DNA from: Nitrospira sp. Ga0074138
GTDB taxonomy: Bacteria; Nitrospirota; Nitrospiria; Nitrospirales; Nitrospiraceae
Reading direction: 5' to 3'
Length of the DNA stretch: 64,000 nt
NCBI GenBank assembly: GCA_001464735.1
Contig: LNDU01000030.1
Coordinates: 1 to 64,000, forward strand
A model generated the notes under the pieces. It was not told the DNA's origin. It saw nothing but the letters and a program-made list of their open reading frames with translations, and did not search any database. This document shows positions 20,462 through 28,490 of the stretch, one piece after another. A program made the position numbers and the translations under genes. Numbering within the stretch: the stretch's first letter is position 1; every line of letters begins with the position of its first letter.

Positions 20462-21610
20462 CTAGATGACGCAGCTGGGCCGCTGCCCTGATCCGCTCAT
20501 CCAGGAGTACACCGACGAGATTTGCTCGGCGTACGCCGCCCATGAGTATCGTTGTTCCACTAGGCGCCTGCCACGCATGCCCATGGCCGACCGGTCTCCG
20601 GCGGACATGATCATGAGATCCAACAAGCCCCGCGCAATCCCTGTCGCGCTGGTGTCGATGGATACCGCCGCCCCGGCCTCGAATCCTTGTGGAAGATTAC
20701 AATGTGTCGTCATCGCTACCGGCAGCCCATAGGCCCAGGCTTCTAGGATGCTGACCGGCAGGCCCTCACTGAAAGACGGCAGAACAAATGCGTGTGCAGA
20801 CCGAAGCACCGTCTCCTTGTCGGCTCCGAATTTCGGGCCGACAAACCGAACGGAATGTTCTAACCCATTCTCCGCAGACCATCGTCGGAGTTCAGTTTCA
20901 TGGTGACCTTGGTCCCAACCTGCGATCCAGAGCGTCCACTCTGCGGCGATCGACGGAGCATCATGCTGAAGCTCCCGCCACGCTGCCAATAGGTTCACGA
21001 GCCCCTTCTTGGGATGGAGGCGGCCGAGAAAGAGAAGGACCTTCCCCTGCCGTGGAGGAGGCGCCAGGCTCAGCAGCGGTAAGTCAATGCCGCACGGAAT
21101 CACGCACACCGGATTCGACAACCCATAGCGCCGAATGGCCTCCGCTTCAGGCACGCATAACGCGTGGAGGCAGGCGGCATTGGTCAGGTGACGACGCTCA
21201 TACAGCATATCCGCGATCCGTTTTTTCCAGTAGGAATGGGTGATCGCCCAGGGATCCAGCATCCCGTGCGTACTGACGATGTACGGCCTGTTTGTGAGCT
21301 TCGCCCACCTGACCGACGCCACCGAGGGGTACATCCACAAGCCGTGATTGTGCAGGATGTCCGGAGCCGACGACTGGAGCGCGGGTAATAGATCCGGCGC
21401 ATATCCGAACGACTTGTACCCTTTATGGCAAAAGACAGTGACCGCAACCGGTCTCCACGTTTCATAATCTTTCCCGACATGTTCGTCGCTGAGCCCGAAT
21501 ACACTGATCCTGGAGCCCCGACGGTGCAGCTCCAGCGCGCTCCGACGGACAACCTCGTGTATTCCTCCGCCGGCTCGAGAAACCGACGCTGTCATCATCC
21601 CCACCTTCAT
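20462..21610 (-). CDS. Glycosyltransferase family 4/1
   Basis: GGIHEVVRRSALELHRRGSRISVF...LLFLGRLHPKKGLVNLLAAW...PSFSEGLPVSILEAWAYGLPV. Confidence 0.9.
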   Translation of the reverse strand: MKVGMMTASVSRAGGGIHEVVRRSALELHRRGSRISVFGLSDEHVGKDYETWRPVAVTVFCHKGYKSFGYAPDLLPALQSSAPDILHNHGLWMYPSVASVRWAKLTNRPYIVSTHGMLDPWAITHSYWKKRIADMLYERRHLTNAACLHALCVPEAEAIRRYGLSNPVCVIPCGIDLPLLSLAPPPRQGKVLLFLGRLHPKKGLVNLLAAWRELQHDAPSIAAEWTLWIAGWDQGHHETELRRWSAENGLEHSVRFVGPKFGADKETVLRSAHAFVLPSFSEGLPVSILEAWAYGLPVAMTTHCNLPQGFEAGAAVSIDTSATGIARGLLDLMIMSAGDRSAMGMRGRRLVEQRYSWAAYAEQISSVYSWMSGSGQRPSCVI

Positions 21611-22407
21611 AGACGCCCTGCAACCGCAGATTCATAGACAAATGTGGTGTTCCACCCGTCGATATACGTCAACCGATAGCCACAGTCCTTGACCTGACGC
21701 ACCATGTTCAGGATGCGCGGCAAGTACTCATCGTCCAACGGATGATAGCCTTCATCGAATTCCATGCAGAGAACAGTCGGGCGAATGTGCCCATTCAGGA
21801 TTGACGCAAGAATCTCGTACTCCGCACCTTCGACATCCAGTTTGAGCAGCGACAACTCGCCATGGCCCAGCATCCGCATCACCGTCTCGAGCTTTTGACA
21901 GTCGGCCTCGAAGTAATCGGCCGTGCGCTGCAAGTTGACGATGGAATGCGACACATGGGCCGGATTCTCCGGCGCATAGAAGCGCATGGTGCGGTCTTGG
22001 CTCCACAAGCCGAGGGCATGGAAATGAAGCCGGGCCAGGCATGCCGGATCGGCCTTATAATAGGAATTGACCGCATCATTGATGGAGGTTGGAATTCCGT
22101 TAACGGTATTCCTGCGCAACTGTTCCACATGTCGTTGCGCCCGAGGGGTTGGATCGAAACAGTGGACTTCGCAACCGTATTGATTGATGAGCTCGATCTC
22201 GAAACTGATATCTTCGCCCGCGCCCACTCCATAGCAGAGCGATTGACTGGACAGCAGACCGGTCGGGACAAACCATCCTCCATAGCCGGTTCCGATCTTG
22301 CGATGAGGAACGGACATCGTGTCTCGAAGACGATTCAAGTTTCCCTGTGCGACCCGCTGTTCGACCCGCTTGTACAGCGCCCGTGCTTGTTTCATAAGCA
22401 TAGTCAT
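21607..22407 (-). CDS. FkbM family methyltransferase
   Basis: YGVGAGEDISFEIELINQYGCEVHCFDPTPRA...LSLLKLDVEGAEYEIL. Confidence 0.85.
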   Translation of the reverse strand: MTMLMKQARALYKRVEQRVAQGNLNRLRDTMSVPHRKIGTGYGGWFVPTGLLSSQSLCYGVGAGEDISFEIELINQYGCEVHCFDPTPRAQRHVEQLRRNTVNGIPTSINDAVNSYYKADPACLARLHFHALGLWSQDRTMRFYAPENPAHVSHSIVNLQRTADYFEADCQKLETVMRMLGHGELSLLKLDVEGAEYEILASILNGHIRPTVLCMEFDEGYHPLDDEYLPRILNMVRQVKDCGYRLTYIDGWNTTFVYESAVAGRL

Positions 22408-22410
22408 TCG

Positions 22411-23661
22411 TTACCTCGTGGAGTGTTCGATCGGTCCTGACCGCCGCACAGCATCCGGGAGCGGTTGCTCCGTTCCGCTGGGCGACGTGAACGGACAATA
22501 TTGGGCAATCGCCTTAACAAACAACTCGGCATGAGTGGCTGTGTTATATCGACGGCCGATCATTGCTCGACAAGCCGCAGCCATTGCCGGCTTTCGCGGG
22601 CTCGGAAACAACGCGTCGATGATCTTCTGAGCACAATCTGACAGATCTCCCTTCTCATAAAACCATCCGGTTTCCCCTTCTTTCACCGCCTCCCACTCAG
22701 GAAAGTGGTCCTGAATGTCGTCGTGGAGCAGCACGGGCGTACCGTACGCAAGCGCATGCATGACCGAAAGACCGGCACCAGACGGCACAACAGCCAAGTC
22801 ACTAGCCGAAAGAACAAGACCAAGTCGGGATTCGTCGTACAAAGCACCTAGAAAATGCACCAGCTTGGTGAGCCTCAATTCCTCCGCGAGGGATTCCAAT
22901 ATCGGTCGCTCGCTTCCATCACCGACCAACACAAGATGGACGTTCCTCCCTTGCTGCACGACAATATTTAGTGCCCGCAGCAGCCATGGCAGGCCCTTCA
23001 CCGGTTGGAGACGACCCGTAAAACAGATTAATCGTTCATGGGAATCGATGCCGAGCGAACGGCGAAATGCTTCACACTCCTCAGGAGTGATCCGTTGAGA
23101 TACCGTGGCCTGCTCACAATCGTCCAACGAGTTATAGATCACATGCAGTCGGTCCGCAGCGAGCCCTTTTGAAATCAACAGCTGTTTTGCGTGGTCCCCG
23201 TAGAGGAGTAAACCGCGCGACAGCCGGTACAACCATGCCCGGACCGTCCACTTCAGTCCTGATTCCTCCCCTTGCAGGCCGTGGGTCCAGAGTAAGACCG
23301 GTAAGCCGAGGAATCTCCCGACTAGCGTCAGTGCCCAAGCCGTCAGGTCATAGGGACTGCCCTGTGCGACGACGACGGCGGGGCGGTTCCGAACCATCGC
23401 CTTCACCGCAGTCGGCTGCCAAGACAACGACACTCCACAAGGCAGCCGGATGAAGCGCTGTGCAGCCACTTCAAACTCACAGTGTCTCGGTGCTTCGGCC
23501 AGTGGAAGAAAAGGAACATCAGCAGAGGGATTGGCGAACACCACAAACCGAAACCGCCGATCAGACCCCAGCTTTTCATAGAGGCACCGCCGATAATGCG
23601 GGATGCAGGCCTGCTGCAGTGCTACGAGAGGTCTTCTATGCTTGTCGATGTGATTCAGCAT
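22411..23661 (-). CDS. Glycosyltransferase
   Basis: LICFTGRLQPVKGLPWLLRAL...LVLVGDGSERPILESLA...AVVPSGAGLSVMHALAYGTPVL. Confidence 0.88.
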   Translation of the reverse strand: MLNHIDKHRRPLVALQQACIPHYRRCLYEKLGSDRRFRFVVFANPSADVPFLPLAEAPRHCEFEVAAQRFIRLPCGVSLSWQPTAVKAMVRNRPAVVVAQGSPYDLTAWALTLVGRFLGLPVLLWTHGLQGEESGLKWTVRAWLYRLSRGLLLYGDHAKQLLISKGLAADRLHVIYNSLDDCEQATVSQRITPEECEAFRRSLGIDSHERLICFTGRLQPVKGLPWLLRALNIVVQQGRNVHLVLVGDGSERPILESLAEELRLTKLVHFLGALYDESRLGLVLSASDLAVVPSGAGLSVMHALAYGTPVLLHDDIQDHFPEWEAVKEGETGWFYEKGDLSDCAQKIIDALFPSPRKPAMAAACRAMIGRRYNTATHAELFVKAIAQYCPFTSPSGTEQPLPDAVRRSGPIEHSTR

Positions 23662-23666
23662 GGGGA

Positions 23667-24962
23667 TCAGGCTCGTGCCTCGAACACGTCATCATCTGCA
23701 AATTCTGAGGCCTGCGCCTCAGCCCCAGAATCGTGGTCATCGCTCATGAGCTGCTCCGACTCCATGGCGTCGTCCGAGAACGCCGGGCCAAGAATGCTCA
23801 GCATGAATAGTAACGAAGTTGGGTTGCCAGAATTGATGAAGTACCGCTCGAACATGGCAAGGCCAAAATACCCGCAAGCCAACCCCAGGAGCACGCTGTA
23901 GCTGAAGGTCTGAGACGGGTCTTCACTCCTCCGCCAGATACTCCGCAACCCCGAAAACGTCAGAAAGGTGACGGCTGCAAATCCAATCGCCCCAATTTCC
24001 GCTAACAGCGCCAGGTAGCCGTTATGCGCCGACGTGTTGACCTTCAGAACCGCCTCATGCGCTCGAAACCCAACGCCCAGAAGTGGGTGAGTCAAAAACA
24101 GGTTCCATGTGGCCTTCCAGGTATCCAGGCGCCCGGAGCCACCTGATTCGAGGCCGCGGTGGCTATCCTGAATCGCAAAGAAGTCGGATGCTCCTCGCAG
24201 AACTACATCGCCATAATAGGCCGCCAAGGAACCGCCCAAGATGGTGCAGAAGAAGAGCACTATATACCCGTCGGTTCCAGCGATCCGTCGACGCACGAAG
24301 AGCGTGACCCCCAACCCAATAAGCGCCGCCACGGCAGAGGCTCTGGCACCGGTCATGTAGATCACGGCCCCCATCGCGACAAGAATCGGAATCCGTACAA
24401 TTGCCCGTCTAATCATCATGGCCGTCACGAAAACGGACACGGTCATGAGCGCGAAGCTCGCCGGGTTCAGAGTCCCCCTCCCGCCCCCGAGTCGAATTCC
24501 AGGAATGTAGTCGTACAGTGCAAATCCGATGACCAGGAGGCTCCCGAGAACGGCGTAGCACTTCATTCCCGTCTCATATTGGGCCGCATCCAAATTAGTA
24601 TTGAACTGAAGCACCACCAGCATCGTCAGAATCGTCAGCACGGTATATTGGACTGATTCGAGGGGCGCATGACTGACGAATGACGAGAGCCCGCAGAAGA
24701 GCCCGAATAGGGCGATTGCTATGATGGTCGCGGAACCGAACCCCTCGGGAACGAAGCGGTTGCGACTGAATAAGAAATACCCCGATGGCCACAAGAGAGA
24801 AGCGAGCATGATTGCTTCATAGGTATGGTTCTTGCGGCCTTCGACGTTTCCAAAGAGCGATCCGACGAAGACTCCCGCCAGCCAAAGGCTGAGGACAAGG
24901 CCGACCCACGTTCGGGCCTCCTCCTGTGGAAGCAAATCCTCGCGATCAGTCATCGACGTCAT
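23667..24962 (-). CDS. O-antigen ligase/polymerase family membrane protein (Wzy/WaaL-like)
   Basis: Polytopic membrane protein with LTHPLLGVGFRAHEAVLKVNTSAHNGYLALLAEIGAIGF (Wzy_C-type loop). Confidence 0.85.
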   Translation of the reverse strand: MTSMTDREDLLPQEEARTWVGLVLSLWLAGVFVGSLFGNVEGRKNHTYEAIMLASLLWPSGYFLFSRNRFVPEGFGSATIIAIALFGLFCGLSSFVSHAPLESVQYTVLTILTMLVVLQFNTNLDAAQYETGMKCYAVLGSLLVIGFALYDYIPGIRLGGGRGTLNPASFALMTVSVFVTAMMIRRAIVRIPILVAMGAVIYMTGARASAVAALIGLGVTLFVRRRIAGTDGYIVLFFCTILGGSLAAYYGDVVLRGASDFFAIQDSHRGLESGGSGRLDTWKATWNLFLTHPLLGVGFRAHEAVLKVNTSAHNGYLALLAEIGAIGFAAVTFLTFSGLRSIWRRSEDPSQTFSYSVLLGLACGYFGLAMFERYFINSGNPTSLLFMLSILGPAFSDDAMESEQLMSDDHDSGAEAQASEFADDDVFEARA

Positions 24963-26254
24963 GCTGCCTCCGACAGAGAGACAAGACGACAGAGCAAGAA
25001 CCAGCCCAGCATGCATGTATCGGTCACTTGAGCCGCCACACACGAAACAGCCAGTCCTTCGACTCCGAAGAGAGGAATCAACCAGCTTCCACAGAGGAGA
25101 AGCGTCACCCATCTGATCCCGTGCCCAGCGAGCGGTGTCCGATAATCGGACAACGAGTAGAATGAGTTCCGAACCACTCCATATAAACTCGCAAAAGGAA
25201 GTCCCCAGACCAGCACAGAAAGGATATGGGCCGTCAACCGAGCATCGGCCGTTGAAAACTTCCCTCTCGCCAAGGCGAGTTCAATAAGGGGTTCCGAGAC
25301 GAAAGCCATGAACACACTGCAAAGAAGCGTGACTCCGAACAGCACCGCTCCATATCGAATCAGGACTTGACGTCCTTCACGGAAGCCGGCGTGAAATGCC
25401 CGCGCCAGTTTGGGGAAGAGCGTCGTGTTGACCGGAGCGGCGAACAACGCCAGCGGTACAGCGACAACAGACCCGGCATAGAAAAACGCGGCGATCTTGC
25501 CGGTTCCCAGACCGGAGGCAAAGCTTCGTTCCGTCATGACGACCGCCTGGAAGAGGAACTCTCCGATCAACACAATGAGCACTGGCCGCCACCATTCCCT
25601 GACTCGAACGGGCCTGTCTCGTGCGTTGAACGTGGCAGGTGGAACAGCGACTCTGCCGAGCATCACGACGAACCACAGCAGCACGAGAAAATGCCCGACT
25701 GCAAAGCCCCAGACCATGGCATCGATACCCCAGCGATCGGCAAACATCAGCACGGCCGCGATGGTCGACAGCGAGACGACCGCCCCGCTGAGAAAGACCG
25801 GCGCAAAGCTCCCTACCACGGAGAGCCCGGCCCTCATGATGCCGGCCAATCCGGCGCAGGCGATCGGAAACAGCAAGAGTCGGATGAGGCGGACTCCGGT
25901 ATCGCATTGATCGACGCTGAACTGAGGGAAAATTGCCTGGAGCACCGACCTCGACCCGAACACGAGGACCGTGAGAACGATCACATTGATCACGATGAGG
26001 ACAAGCGAGGCACGTTTGACCAAAGGCCTGATGCTGCCCCCATGCTGCGAGGCCATTTTCGAGACGAACACATGTTCGATTGCATTTCCCACCTGCACGC
26101 CGAACAACAAATGAAATCCCATAACCGCCACCAGTACATCAAGCTCGCTGCTCAGGCCGAATGTCGAGGCGATGACCACCTCACGAGCTAAGCCCGCCAC
26201 GATGACGATCCCGGACGCCACCGAGTAGATGGGAACCCGACGGAGCACCTTCAT
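24959..26254 (-). CDS. MurJ/MviN-like lipid flippase
   Basis: SGIVIVAGLAREVVIASTFGLSSELDVLVAVMGFHLLFG; multiple TMs; GYR-like late motifs. Start reassigned to MKVLRRVPIYS. Confidence 0.85.
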   Translation of the reverse strand: MKVLRRVPIYSVASGIVIVAGLAREVVIASTFGLSSELDVLVAVMGFHLLFGVQVGNAIEHVFVSKMASQHGGSIRPLVKRASLVLIVINVIVLTVLVFGSRSVLQAIFPQFSVDQCDTGVRLIRLLLFPIACAGLAGIMRAGLSVVGSFAPVFLSGAVVSLSTIAAVLMFADRWGIDAMVWGFAVGHFLVLLWFVVMLGRVAVPPATFNARDRPVRVREWWRPVLIVLIGEFLFQAVVMTERSFASGLGTGKIAAFFYAGSVVAVPLALFAAPVNTTLFPKLARAFHAGFREGRQVLIRYGAVLFGVTLLCSVFMAFVSEPLIELALARGKFSTADARLTAHILSVLVWGLPFASLYGVVRNSFYSLSDYRTPLAGHGIRWVTLLLCGSWLIPLFGVEGLAVSCVAAQVTDTCMLGWFLLCRLVSLSEAA

Positions 26255-26307
26255 TTCCTTGGCTCTGGACTTCAGACTGACCCACCATGGACGCAGGAGA
26301 GATGCGC

Positions 26308-28278
26308 TTAACACCGTAACCCCGACTGGCAAGCGCGAACGGAATACGATTCGATTTCGGTCAGTTGTCCCAAGTGGGCGGCGAACCAGTATTCGAGCAC
26401 CAAGGCCGTGAACGTGAGCATGGCCAGAGGGCCACGCGGAGAATGCTTCGACATCGTGCGCGCAACCTCCGGTCTGAGAATGGAATGTTGAACGAGCAGC
26501 CCATCTTCGAGAGCACGACCATGGCGAGCCCAGACACCCTGCATCCATTCTCGTCCCGGCGGTTGAAAACCCCGCTTCGGTCGATGCAGAAGCCAATCAG
26601 GCACCAAGTCCTTCACCGCTTGCTTAAACCACCCCTTCGGGGGAAGGGCGTGATCGGGATGCGCCTTGCGTAGGCCGATGACGGTTTCCACAAGCCGATA
26701 GTCGATGAGCGGCAGTCTGAGTTCGACCGAGGACGCCATGCTGAGCCGATCGCCCTGCGCGATGCCGTTTCCCAGAAGATAGGTGTCGCATATCAATCTC
26801 GTGAAGAGGGTGTCTGGGCTCAGCCACGGATGCGGGAATGTAAATGGCTTCCACAGCTCCGTTTCATAGATTGAATTTCTGAACCTGTCCGTCAAGATCG
26901 AGGGGATGGAATCACGGACAGTCCGGAACCAGGGGGAGTGTTCGAAAAAGACGATTCGATCCTTAGGATTCTGCTGATCACGCAGAAACTGATGATATGA
27001 AGATCTGAGCCCCGCCCCCGACCAACACCAATCGACGAGATCCCATCGCGACTTGGTCGAGGGCAACTTCAAACCGATGTACTGGCCCAACTCCGGACGC
27101 CCTTCCGACTGCCAACGTGCCTTGCGCATCGTCTGACTGAGCGCTTCCGTCATCCACGGGTATCCCCAAAAGAGCTCGTCGCCTCCCTGTCCAGCAAGCA
27201 TGACCGGAACGTCATGCGTTCGCGCAGCGTTCATCACAGCGTCGTAGCCATAGCTCGCAATATCGGCGATCGGATCATCGGCCCGAAAGACCAGCGATGG
27301 GAAAGCAGCGACCATATCCTCCGTCTTGATCTCGACTTCGCGCAGGGGAATCTCCAGATAATCCGCCATGGCCTTCGCTTCGAGGCGCTCGTCGTACCTT
27401 GGACGTCCTTCATACCCCACGGTGAAGGCAGTCAACCGTCCCGGATAAGCCCTCGCAGCCAATGCCGCCAGCGCGCCGGAATCCAGCCCTCCGCTGAGCG
27501 CGACTCCAACCGGCACATCGGAGCGCACGATCAATTCGCTGACCCGTTCCAATTCGGCTCGGATAGTCGAGACCGGCTCCTCGTTCAACTGAGGCGCGTC
27601 TTCCATTTGCCAATACAGGGATTCCGACAAACACCACGGATGTGGAGAGATTGTCAGAGTCGTCCCGGCGGGGAGCTTGCGGATACCCTTAATCAGGGTC
27701 ATCGGTTCAGGCACGTATTGAAAGTGAAAGTATTGGTAGACAGCAGAAGGGTCGAGCTGCACGTCGATGACACCTGTACGAAGCAGGGCTTTCAGCTCCG
27801 AGGCGAAATAGAGCACCTGGTCCTGCTCGTACAGATACAGCGGCTTCTCTCCCATCCGGTCCCGGGCCAGGAAGAGGCACTTCCGACGTTCATCCCACAA
27901 TGCAAAGGCGAACATCCCACGCAGGTGCTCGACGCAGCGTTCGCCGTAGTCTTCATAGAGATGCACGATCACCTCGACATCGCTATTCGATCGGAAGCGA
28001 TGGCCTCGTGACTCCAGCCGAGCCCGAAGCTCAATGAAGTTATAGATCTCCCCATTGGCGATCAACGCAAGCGACTTATCTCCGTTGTATACGGGCTGCC
28101 AACCGCCGGTCAGGTCGATGATACTCAGGCGACGCATAGCCAGAGCCGCATGTGACCCGAGATGGGTCCCGGCCCCATCCGGTCCGCGATGGACCAGCGC
28201 ATCGCTCATGCGCAACACCCTCTCGTGTTGGTCGGGACTCAATGGCTGCGCACTGATAATCCCGGCAATTCCGCACAT
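26308..28278 (-). CDS. asnB: Asparagine synthase (glutamine-hydrolysing)/amidotransferase of EPS locus
   Basis: MCGIAGIISAQPLSPDQHERVLRMSDALVHRGPDGAGTH...VGVALSGGLDSGALAALAAR. Confidence 0.95.
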   Translation of the reverse strand: MCGIAGIISAQPLSPDQHERVLRMSDALVHRGPDGAGTHLGSHAALAMRRLSIIDLTGGWQPVYNGDKSLALIANGEIYNFIELRARLESRGHRFRSNSDVEVIVHLYEDYGERCVEHLRGMFAFALWDERRKCLFLARDRMGEKPLYLYEQDQVLYFASELKALLRTGVIDVQLDPSAVYQYFHFQYVPEPMTLIKGIRKLPAGTTLTISPHPWCLSESLYWQMEDAPQLNEEPVSTIRAELERVSELIVRSDVPVGVALSGGLDSGALAALAARAYPGRLTAFTVGYEGRPRYDERLEAKAMADYLEIPLREVEIKTEDMVAAFPSLVFRADDPIADIASYGYDAVMNAARTHDVPVMLAGQGGDELFWGYPWMTEALSQTMRKARWQSEGRPELGQYIGLKLPSTKSRWDLVDWCWSGAGLRSSYHQFLRDQQNPKDRIVFFEHSPWFRTVRDSIPSILTDRFRNSIYETELWKPFTFPHPWLSPDTLFTRLICDTYLLGNGIAQGDRLSMASSVELRLPLIDYRLVETVIGLRKAHPDHALPPKGWFKQAVKDLVPDWLLHRPKRGFQPPGREWMQGVWARHGRALEDGLLVQHSILRPEVARTMSKHSPRGPLAMLTFTALVLEYWFAAHLGQLTEIESYSVRACQSGLRC

Positions 28279-28344
28279 GATACGCCACCTTCCTTTAGGC
28301 CGGCAGAGTATAGGGCTTACTTTAAGGCCGCATGGATACCTGCG

Positions 28345-28372
28345 ATTCAATTCTTTGTTAACAAATTGTTAA
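28345..28372 (-). promoter_or_regulatory. Pho-box-like repeats upstream of asnB
   Basis: Minus strand TTAACA-atttg-TTAACA-aagaa-TTGAAT. Confidence 0.65.
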
Positions 28373-28490
28373 TACCAAGACATACGGTAGATTTCAGTTC
28401 TGGACGAAGGCTACTATCTCGCAAGCAAGTCAAGCCCCAGATACCTCAAACAGAATCGTGCGAGTGCTCATACTGCACATCAAGAAGACA

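Noticed and set aside
25367-26191. 274-aa plus-strand ORF opposite the flippase gene
   Set aside because: Antisense shadow of MurJ-like CDS with RS/DQH-rich composition.
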